From NCBI GenBank assembly GCA_001781685.1, contig MFLZ01000024.1, forward strand, positions 1 through 9,477: 9,477 nt of DNA, written 5' to 3'. This document shows positions 1 through 5,107 of this stretch, piece by piece. A model generated the notes under the pieces. It saw nothing but the letters and a program-made list of their open reading frames with translations. It ran no database searches and was not told the DNA's origin. The first letter of the stretch is position 1; each line of letters opens with the position of its first letter. Origin of the DNA: Candidatus Kaiserbacteria bacterium RIFCSPLOWO2_01_FULL_54_13 (GTDB lineage: Bacteria; Patescibacteriota; Minisyncoccia; Phycocordibacterales; UBA2100). Position numbers and translations under genes: made by a program.

Positions 1-1842
1 ACGGCTCTTGTCTTTTTTGTCGGCATCGTGTCCGGACACTCCTACCTCGCTATGTTCCTCACATCGGTCGCGATAGCCGTTTCCGCGATCCCCGAGGGTC
101 TTCCCGTCGCGCTCACCGTCATTCTTGCAGTGGGCGTCGAGCGGATGGCGAAGCGGGGCGGCGTCGTCCGAAAGCTCATCGCGGCAGAAGCGCTCGGAGA
201 CGTGACAGTCATTCTCACGGACAAGACAGGAACGCTCACCAAAGCGGCGATGGAGCTCTCGGACGTGCTTCCCATGGGAGGCACAGATGAGAACGAGCTT
301 ATCAAGCGCGCACTTATCAATGCCAGTGTGCTCATCGAGAACAAAGAAGACGCTCCCACGACGTGGCGCATGAGCGGCCCTCTCATGGAAGTCGCACTCG
401 TCCGCTCGGCCGCGCTGCGTGGTATCTATGCGGATCACGTAAAGAAAGGCACGCACGTCGATCAGACACTCCCCTTCAGCTCGGTCACCAAATTCTCCGT
501 GTCACTGATACGTGAACGTGACGCGCAAAAGCTCGTTTTTTTCGGCGCGCCCGACATTCTCGTCAGACATTCAAAGCTCGACGCGGACGAACGCCGCGGC
601 ATTCTTGCGCAAATCGATTCCCTTGCTCGCTCCGGAAAACGCGTTTTAGGTGTGGCGGTCAAAGACATCGGGAATGCAAGGCACTTCTCGCTCACACGAG
701 ATCTCGACTTGAAAGATCTAGCATTCGAAGGCCTCATTACATTTCGCGATCCAGTTCGACCTGAGGCGCGTGACGTGGTCAGGCGGGTCGAGCGTGCCGG
801 CATCAGGACAATAATCGTCACAGGAGACCACATCGGCACGGCGCAGACTGTTGCGAGAGAAGTTGGACTTCCTGTCGGGCCCGATTCAGCCGTCGAGGCG
901 AGCGAGCTCGCTGGACTTTCCGACGAGCGATTTGCAGAGCGGCTATCGTCGCTAAGTGTGATCGCGCGCGTCTCGCCGCTTGATAAGGTGCGTATCCTGA
1001 AGGCGCTTCAAAAATCTGGGGAGATCGTCGCAATGACCGGCGACGGCGTGAACGACGCGCCGAGCATCAAAGAGGCCGACGTCGGCATCGCAATGGGATC
1101 TGGCACTGAAGTAGCGCGCGATGTAGCCGATCTTGTGCTCCTAGACGACAACTTTGAGACAATCGCGGCTGCAGTGGACGAAGGCCGCGAGATTATGGGA
1201 AACATCCGTAAGGTTATCGTGTATCTCTTTTCGACAGTCATGGACGAGCTGATTTTGATTGGCGGAGCGATTGTCCTTGGTCTCGCGCTTCCCCTAAACG
1301 CACTCCAGATACTATGGGTCAACTTCTTCTCAGACAGCTTCCCTGCCGTCGCGTTCGCCTTTGAAAAAGGAATCGACGGGCTTTCGCGGCGCGCGCCTCG
1401 CACTAGGCGAGGCGCGCGCAGCGAAGCAACCGCTCTTTTCGACCCTCTCATGCGTTTCCTTATACTCGTCGTGGGCCTCTCGACAAGCTCCCTCCTCCTC
1501 GCCCTCTACGTTGCGCTCCTCTACTCCGGCTACGAAGAGAATCTCGTGAGAACGTTTATCTTCGCTTGCTTCGGCAGTTATACTCTCTTCGTGGCGTTCT
1601 CGGTGCGCAGTCTCGAAAAGAGCATTTTCACTTATTCCCCGTTCTCGAACATGTACCTCGTAGGAGGTGTCGGGATCGGCATCGCGCTCATGGCTGCGGC
1701 GATCTATGTTCCATTCCTGCAATCACTCCTTGGCACTATAGCGCTGCCGCCCTTGTGGATCCTCGCGGTCATCCTTGTCGGAATTCTGAACATCATGGCG
1801 ATTGAAATCGGAAAATGGATCTTCCGCGGAAGATTGTTGTGA
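1..1842 (+). CDS. Cation-transporting P-type ATPase, P2 (Ca2+/Na+-like) type, 5' truncated by window
   Basis: ATP-driven cation pump of the inner membrane. The frame is open from base 1, so the GTG at 28 is internal; the actuator domain and first membrane helices lie upstream. Visible residues (counted from base 1): M4 motif PEGLP 31-35, phosphorylation motif DKTGTLT with Asp74, a nucleotide-binding region in which the usual KGAP reads FGAP at 181-184, TGD at 274-276, hinge TGDGVNDAP 346-354, then helices M5-M10 to residue 613. Membrane ion ligands compared with SERCA: M4 Glu (E32) present; M5 has V413 where SERCA has Asn768 but keeps E416 (Glu771); M6 N441-F-F-S444-D445 matches the Asn796/Thr799/Asp800 pattern with Ser for Thr. 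This supports a P2-type pump; whether it moves Ca2+ or another ion is not decided. A 13-bp-arm palindrome lies in the M6-M7 loop. Family identity is certain, substrate is inferred. Confidence 0.95.
   Translation, partial: TALVFFVGIVSGHSYLAMFLTSVAIAVSAIPEGLPVALTVILAVGVERMAKRGGVVRKLIAAEALGDVTVILTDKTGTLTKAAMELSDVLPMGGTDENELIKRALINASVLIENKEDAPTTWRMSGPLMEVALVRSAALRGIYADHVKKGTHVDQTLPFSSVTKFSVSLIRERDAQKLVFFGAPDILVRHSKLDADERRGILAQIDSLARSGKRVLGVAVKDIGNARHFSLTRDLDLKDLAFEGLITFRDPVRPEARDVVRRVERAGIRTIIVTGDHIGTAQTVAREVGLPVGPDSAVEASELAGLSDERFAERLSSLSVIARVSPLDKVRILKALQKSGEIVAMTGDGVNDAPSIKEADVGIAMGSGTEVARDVADLVLLDDNFETIAAAVDEGREIMGNIRKVIVYLFSTVMDELILIGGAIVLGLALPLNALQILWVNFFSDSFPAVAFAFEKGIDGLSRRAPRTRRGARSEATALFDPLMRFLILVVGLSTSSLLLALYVALLYSGYEENLVRTFIFACFGSYTLFVAFSVRSLEKSIFTYSPFSNMYLVGGVGIGIALMAAAIYVPFLQSLLGTIALPPLWILAVILVGILNIMAIEIGKWIFRGRLL
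1389..1419. repeat. Perfect inverted repeat inside the ATPase gene (13-bp arms, 5-nt loop)
   Basis: Arms GCGCGCGCCTCGC (1389-1401) and its exact reverse complement (1407-1419) flank the loop ACTAG. It is in frame and encodes an Arg-rich stretch, around RAPRTRRGARSEA, in the loop between M6 and M7, where related pumps usually have a shorter linker of the type RPPR. It may be an inserted palindromic element. Confidence 0.8.
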
Positions 1843-1917
1843 ATCTTTTATTCCTTCTTGCCACAACGACGATTATGAATCACTAGAACCCACCTCAACT
1901 TTCGATCTTTATTAAGG

Positions 1918-1923
1918 TATCCT
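1918..1923 (+). promoter_or_regulatory. -10 element TATCCT of the MsrB-like gene
   Basis: TATCCT is followed by exactly 6 nt (TTATAC) and then ATG at 1930. Transcription would start at or next to the start codon. No Shine-Dalgarno motif and no convincing -35 are visible. The spacing is the same at four other starts in this window. Confidence 0.55.
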
Positions 1924-1929
1924 TTATAC

Positions 1930-2685
1930 ATGCAGGAGAACGACTTCAGATCAAAACTCTCGCCCGAGCGGTACCGAATAATGCGCGAGAAAGGGACAGA
2001 GGTTGCGTACACAGGAAAATATTGGGATTCGAATGAGGGCGGGACCTACCGCTGCGCAGCTTGCGGCAATCCTCTTTTCTCATCCAGTCAGAAGGTCGAT
2101 TCAAAAGATGGCTGGCCGGCATTCGCTCTAGGCGGGAAAAACAAGAATATCATCCGCGAATTTGATGCCACCGGGCGCGAAGAGATTTCCTGCAAGAAAT
2201 GCCGGAGTCATTTGGGATACATGGTTGAAGACGGACGCCGCATGCGCATTAATTCTATCGCGCTCGATTTTTCGGAGGATCCAGAACTAGATCTCGAGCT
2301 TCCGGATAAGGAGGAGGAAGAGGAGAGAGAAAAATCGGATGAACGAGCGAAAGAAATGTCTCAGGCGGCATCTGGGGTGTCTCTCGGAAGTGTCGGCATC
2401 TTTATTGCCGGCGCGGCAGTGGGCGGCATCGTGGGCGGCGCAGCGGGATTCCTGATGTGTCAGAGCGCATCGGATATACCGAGCGCCACCATCTCCCCTG
2501 CCGCAAACTCAGAGGTGGAGATAGTGGAGATAATCGCTCCGACTCCGACACCTATACAATCATCGAAACCTCGTACCGATGCTCCTCCAGTCAAAGCGAG
2601 CGGCGTGGCCACCGTACCTTTAAGCGGCTCAATGCCGAGCGTCGCGACTTCCTCTTCCGTCATTCCGGGATCGGGCGCTCGCTGA
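1930..2685 (+). CDS. msrB: MsrB-fold (SelR) domain protein with C-terminal membrane anchor, catalytic Cys missing
   Basis: 251 aa. Residues 1-115 match methionine-(R)-sulfoxide reductase B: GTE at 22-24, CAAC zinc pair (C42, C45), GWPAF at 61-65, second zinc pair C88/C91, then SHLGY. The structural zinc site is intact. The catalytic segment normally reads RYC(I/V)NS; here it is RMRINS, with R106 in place of the redox Cys, the preceding loop shortened, and the second His of HLGH replaced by Tyr97. Ordinary MsrB chemistry is therefore unlikely, and the symbol marks the family only. After a Glu/Lys-rich linker (126-143) comes one glycine-rich helix (about 153-177, GxxxG-like zipper), then a Pro/Ser/Thr-rich tail to 251. 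With no signal peptide, the domain is probably cytoplasmic and the tail outside. ATG 1930 is chosen because it lies 6 nt after a -10 hexamer. It could be a redox-inactive zinc-binding or methionine-oxide-binding module. Confidence 0.85.
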   Translation: MQENDFRSKLSPERYRIMREKGTEVAYTGKYWDSNEGGTYRCAACGNPLFSSSQKVDSKDGWPAFALGGKNKNIIREFDATGREEISCKKCRSHLGYMVEDGRRMRINSIALDFSEDPELDLELPDKEEEEEREKSDERAKEMSQAASGVSLGSVGIFIAGAAVGGIVGGAAGFLMCQSASDIPSATISPAANSEVEIVEIIAPTPTPIQSSKPRTDAPPVKASGVATVPLSGSMPSVATSSSVIPGSGAR

Positions 2686-2746
2686 CCTCCGGCTCGCCCG
2701 GGCCATGTAAGACAGGTCCGACTTAGGCTCAACTCCAAGACGAGTT

Positions 2747-2962
2747 CTAAAATGAAAGGACCTTTGAGCTCGTGCGATGTCCGCGAATGATGCGAACAGA
2801 TTTAATCGGCACCTTGAAGTGCGCGGCGACAAGCTCGACTACACGACGGTTCGCCGCGTCCTCTTGTGCTTTTTCACGAACAGAAATCTTGAATGACGTT
2901 TCGGAAACTTTCTCAAACTCCTCCCGCCGCGCGTTGGCTTTAACTCTAACTTTCACGTACAT
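2747..2962 (-). CDS. DUF167 (YggU-family) protein
   Basis: 71 aa from the ATG at 2962; an in-frame ATG at 2968 would add two residues. The sequence follows the YggU/DUF167 pattern: an N-terminal strand with KVRVKANAR, a central EDAANRRVVELVAAHF segment (the family's GKAN..L..LLA helix), VPIKSVRIIRGHRTSSKV and the end. Length is slightly below the usual 90-100 aa. The family fold is known but its function is not. The 2962 start is preferred because TATTCT lies exactly 6 nt upstream on this strand. It is divergent from the NAD(P)HX dehydratase gene with only 17 bp between the starts. The 61 bp between its stop and the MsrB-like stop hold no clear terminator hairpin. Confidence 0.85.
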   Translation of the reverse strand: MYVKVRVKANARREEFEKVSETSFKISVREKAQEDAANRRVVELVAAHFKVPIKSVRIIRGHRTSSKVLSF

Positions 2963-2967
2963 TGACA

Positions 2968-2974
2968 TAGAATA
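2968..2974. promoter_or_regulatory. Overlapping divergent -10 elements (DUF167 and NAD(P)HX dehydratase)
   Basis: On the + strand TAGAAT (2968-2973) is followed by 6 nt and ATG 2980. On the - strand TATTCT (2974-2969) is followed by 6 nt and ATG 2962. The two hexamers share five base pairs. Any -35 contacts would fall inside the opposite gene. Both transcripts are predicted to be leaderless. Confidence 0.55.
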
Positions 2975-2979
2975 TCACT

Positions 2980-3705
2980 ATGGGCAGAGTACTCGTCGTC
3001 GGTGGGTCGGAAGAATTCGCGGGAGCGCCCTACTTGGCGGCAATTGCGGCGCTGCGCGCCGGAGCAGAGTCAGTCATCGTCATGGCGCCAGAGAAAGTTG
3101 CTTGGGCGATCAATGTCCTTTCCCCCGACCTCATGACAAGAAAATTGAAAGGAAAGTACCTTTCGCGCGCGCACGAGCGCGCGATACGAAAGCAGATGAA
3201 AACAGCCGATATTCTCGTGCTCGGAAATGGCGCCGGCGTGCGACCCGGCACAGCCGCTCTCATGCGCTCCCTCATGCGCTCCCCTATCAAAAAGGTTCTG
3301 GACGCGGATGCCTTGAAAGTCTTGCGTGACAGCGCGGTCTCAAACGCGATACTCACGCCGAATGAACGAGAATGGAAACTCTTGGAAAAGCACAACGATG
3401 TTAAGAAGCTCCTCATGTCGAATGTCATTATCAAAAAAGGCTTCCCTTCCAAAATATGGACACGGCGTGTCCATATTTTGGTCCGCACCAACAAGGGTCT
3501 GCAAAAGGCGGGCACGGGCGACGTCTTGGCAGGACTTTGCGCAGGTTTTCTCGCTCAGGGACTCTCGCCGTTTGCCGCTGCAAAAAAGGCATGCGAGACC
3601 GGAAACACAATCGCTAACATTCTTACGAAGAAAAAGAAAGGCTACTACTTCCTCGCGAGTGACCTAGTGCACGAAATGCGCAGGTCGCGTATACTGAAGT
3701 CATGA
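2980..3705 (+). CDS. nnrD: ADP/ATP-dependent NAD(P)H-hydrate dehydratase (stand-alone YjeF C-terminal domain)
   Basis: 241 aa ribokinase-fold enzyme that dehydrates the damaged cofactor NAD(P)HX (S form) back to NAD(P)H using a nucleoside phosphate. Visible motifs: GRVLVVGGSEEFAGAPYLAA at the very N-terminus (nucleotide-fold entry, GAP), IVMAPE after the first alpha/beta unit, VLDADALKVL near residues 107-116, ILTPNEREWKLL, then AGTGDVLAGL, the signature loop with the catalytic Asp. It is shorter than typical (about 270-290 aa) because it begins almost directly at the first strand and lacks the epimerase (NnrE) domain; no epimerase gene is in the window. A palindrome is inserted in frame at residues 157-168, just before the catalytic loop. 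The stop overlaps the slipin start by 4 nt, suggesting co-transcription. The start is set by TAGAAT 6 nt upstream. Confidence 0.92.
   Translation: MGRVLVVGGSEEFAGAPYLAAIAALRAGAESVIVMAPEKVAWAINVLSPDLMTRKLKGKYLSRAHERAIRKQMKTADILVLGNGAGVRPGTAALMRSLMRSPIKKVLDADALKVLRDSAVSNAILTPNEREWKLLEKHNDVKKLLMSNVIIKKGFPSKIWTRRVHILVRTNKGLQKAGTGDVLAGLCAGFLAQGLSPFAAAKKACETGNTIANILTKKKKGYYFLASDLVHEMRRSRILKS
3259..3282 (+). repeat. 12-bp tandem duplication in nnrD
   Basis: CTCATGCGCTCC occurs twice back to back (3259-3270 and 3271-3282) with no mismatch and in frame, giving a repeated four-residue unit (LMRSLMRS). Perfect identity suggests a recent slippage event. Confidence 0.85.
3449..3481. repeat. Perfect palindrome inside nnrD (15-bp arms, GGC centre)
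   Basis: Arm CCAAAATATGGACAC (3449-3463) and its exact reverse complement (3467-3481) flank GGC; counting the centre G/C pair, 33 nt are symmetric around base 3465. It is in frame and encodes SKIWTRRVHILV. Because of the symmetry, the opposite strand in that register also reads KIWTRRVHI. It lies in the variable loop before the catalytic AGTGDVLAG. It has no T run and sits mid-gene, so a terminator role is unlikely. Confidence 0.9.
3690..3695 (+). promoter_or_regulatory. -10 element TATACT of the slipin gene
   Basis: TATACT ends exactly 6 nt before the slipin ATG at 3702 and lies inside the last codons of nnrD. It would give a leaderless internal transcript in addition to read-through from nnrD. 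No Shine-Dalgarno motif is present. Confidence 0.55.
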
Positions 3706-4451
3706 GCCTTCCATTAATACTCCTCGGCATCGCGCTCCTCGTCGTTATCGCGAGCATCCGGCAGATCAACCAGTACGAGCGCGGCGTCAAGTTCACCTTC
3801 GGCAAATACACCGGCGAGATGCGGCCCGGCTGGCGCCTCGTGTGGCCGATTATTCAGACGTATCGGCGCGTGGACATCCGCGTGAAGGCGGTGGACGTGC
3901 CTGACCAAAACGCTATCACGCGCGACAACGTTTCCGTAACGGTGAACGCCGTCATTTACTACAAAGTCTCCTCTGCCGAGAAAGCTATCATAGAGGTGGA
4001 GGATTTCACCTATGCCATTTCGCAGTACGCACAAACGACTATGCGAAATATCGTGGGTGAAGTCTCCCTCGACGAGCTCCTCGCGGGCCGCGAGAAAATC
4101 GCCGATCGCATCAGAGAGATTGTGGACAAGGAAACAGACGCATGGGGCCTCAAGGTCAACAACGTCGAACTCAAAGATATTCGCCTTCCAGAAACGATGG
4201 AGCGCACGATCGCAAAGCAGGCGGAAGCCGAGCGCGAGAAGCGCGCTGTCATCATCAACTCCGAGGGCGAGCTCGCAGCCTCGAAAAACATGGCAGACGC
4301 CGCGCGCACCCTAAACGCAGTCCCCGGCGCGCTTCATTTGCGCACGCTCCAGTCCATCAACGATATCTCTTCGGATCAGTCGAACACCGTCATTTTCACC
4401 GTGCCTTTGGAGATTCTCAAGGCCTTCACGGGATTCAAGGGAAAATCCTGA
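3702..4451 (+). CDS. Slipin (SPFH/Band 7, stomatin-podocin family membrane scaffold)
   Basis: 249 aa. One N-terminal hydrophobic segment (about residues 3-19), then the SPFH domain: QYERGVKFTFGKYTGEMRPG, RVDIRVKAVDVPDQNAITRD, VSVTVNAVIYYKV, AISQYAQTTMRNIVGEVSLD, and a C-terminal charged alpha region (AKQAEAEREKRAVIINSEGE) that mediates oligomerisation in the family. Slipins form membrane-associated rings thought to organise lipid microdomains and regulate proteases. Length and motif order are normal for prokaryotic slipins. They are commonly encoded beside an NfeD-type partner; none is in this window. The ATG overlaps the nnrD stop (ATGA). The stop is 2 bp from the stop of the convergent Tyr-rich gene. 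Confidence 0.95.
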   Translation: MSLPLILLGIALLVVIASIRQINQYERGVKFTFGKYTGEMRPGWRLVWPIIQTYRRVDIRVKAVDVPDQNAITRDNVSVTVNAVIYYKVSSAEKAIIEVEDFTYAISQYAQTTMRNIVGEVSLDELLAGREKIADRIREIVDKETDAWGLKVNNVELKDIRLPETMERTIAKQAEAEREKRAVIINSEGELAASKNMADAARTLNAVPGALHLRTLQSINDISSDQSNTVIFTVPLEILKAFTGFKGKS

Positions 4452-4453
4452 CC

Positions 4454-5026
4454 TTAGTACCAGTACCCTTGATACGGGTACGAACAGGAGTATCCGTAGT
4501 TGCAATAGTTGCTGCCCGACGTGTAGTACGGATAGCTGTATGAATAGCCGTAGTTATATGGCTGCTGGTAGTAGTAATAGGACGGTTGGGAGGAGTAACT
4601 GTAGGAAGATGGTTGATAGTAATAATAAGACGGCTGGTAGGAAGAGGTCTGATACGTCGTGCACGGCGTGTAGGAGTAATAGGAACCACACCAGTACAAC
4701 TGCTGGTATTGATTGGAGTAGGTGTACGGATATGTATAGGAGTACGGATATGTGTAGGAATATGGGTAGGTGTAAGAAGATGCGCTCGCACTCACGCTCG
4801 TGTACGGATAGTTGTTGATGTACGTATACGGCGAGAAGTTGTGATATGTATAGCCGCCGCCCGAGCATTGTCCGTAGGAATAATAGCTCCCGCACCAGAT
4901 GAGCTGCGGATTGTAGTAGTTATAGTTGGGATAGTTGTAGCTGGGGTAATAGGAGTACGCGAGCGCGAGCCACGGCGCACTGAGCGCGACGACCCCTGCA
5001 AGAACTGCCTTTCGCAGTCTGCTCAT
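4454..5026 (-). CDS. Secreted tyrosine-rich low-complexity protein with paired Cys motifs
   Basis: 190 aa; no family recognised. A classical signal peptide occupies residues 1-23 (MSRLRK, hydrophobic core, ALA before the predicted cut). The mature 167 residues contain 58 Tyr by count (about 35%), the rest mainly Ser, Pro, Thr, Asn, Gln and Gly, with hardly any charged residues. The six Cys fall in three pairs: C45/C54 in WCGSYYSYGQC, C113/C122 in WCGSYYSYTPC, and C175/C181. The first two are a clear internal duplication, suggesting disulfide loops. YTYPYS hexads repeat at residues 85-103. The gene is real rather than the plus-strand reading because of the signal peptide, the Cys duplication and a TATAGT -10 upstream. 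Function is unknown; a surface, adhesive or assembling matrix role is inference from composition only. Confidence 0.85.
   Translation of the reverse strand: MSRLRKAVLAGVVALSAPWLALAYSYYPSYNYPNYNYYNPQLIWCGSYYSYGQCSGGGYTYHNFSPYTYINNYPYTSVSASASSYTYPYSYTYPYSYTYPYTYSNQYQQLYWCGSYYSYTPCTTYQTSSYQPSYYYYQPSSYSYSSQPSYYYYQQPYNYGYSYSYPYYTSGSNYCNYGYSCSYPYQGYWY
4718..4774 (-). repeat. 18-bp coding repeat (Tyr-Thr-Tyr-Pro-Tyr-Ser hexads)
   Basis: Three consecutive hexads (YTYPYS, YTYPYS, YTYPYT) plus a trailing Tyr. Units 1 and 2 differ at four bases, all third-codon positions and silent; units 2 and 3 differ at two bases, one silent and one Ser to Thr. The peptide repeat is better conserved than the DNA. 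Confidence 0.85.
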
Positions 5027-5034
5027 ACGAATAC

Positions 5035-5040
5035 ACTATA
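5035..5040 (-). promoter_or_regulatory. -10 element TATAGT of the Tyr-rich gene
   Basis: On the minus strand TATAGT is followed by 8 nt and then ATG 5026, predicting a leader of about two bases. TTGAAC lies 15 nt upstream, a possible but closely spaced -35. No Shine-Dalgarno motif is seen. Confidence 0.45.
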
Positions 5041-5085
5041 CTCTTGTCCGTAACAGTTCAAAGACGCGTTAAGGACATGCATCTT

Positions 5086-5094
5086 TGGTATACT
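5086..5094 (+). promoter_or_regulatory. Extended -10 TGGTATACT of the sugar-dehydrogenase-like gene
   Basis: TG-N-TATACT matches the extended -10 consensus. Transcription starting about 7 nt after the hexamer (near 5101) leaves a leader of roughly 7 nt before ATG 5108 and would exclude the upstream TTG at 5096 as start. The 81-bp space 5027-5107 carries divergent promoters for this gene and the Tyr-rich gene. Confidence 0.6.
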
Positions 5095-5107
5095 ATTGTC
5101 AACCCCT

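Noticed and set aside
28..30. GTG at 28 as the start of the ATPase
   Set aside because: The frame is open from base 1 and begins within transmembrane sequence just before the M4 motif; a functional P-type ATPase needs the missing N-terminal half.
1008..1722. Long antisense open frames within the ATPase gene
   Set aside because: They overlap highly conserved ATPase motifs, have no recognisable family features and are expected in a moderately GC-rich coding region.
2731..2746. Small hairpin AACTC-loop-GAGTT between the convergent MsrB-like and DUF167 genes
   Set aside because: The stem is only five base pairs with no T run after it, too weak to call a terminator.
2962..2967. TTGACA, a perfect -35 sequence upstream of nnrD
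   Set aside because: It directly abuts the TAGAAT hexamer, leaving no spacer, so it cannot pair with that -10.
3163..3184. Inverted repeat TCGCGCGC / GCGCGCGA in nnrD
   Set aside because: The arms are simple alternating CG sequence encoding a normal-looking family segment; chance is a sufficient explanation.
4540..5053. Plus-strand open frames across the Tyr-rich gene (e.g. 4540-4818 and 4586-5053)
   Set aside because: They are antisense to a frame with a signal peptide, duplicated Cys motif and promoter; their products are biased low-complexity by-products of Tyr codons read in reverse.
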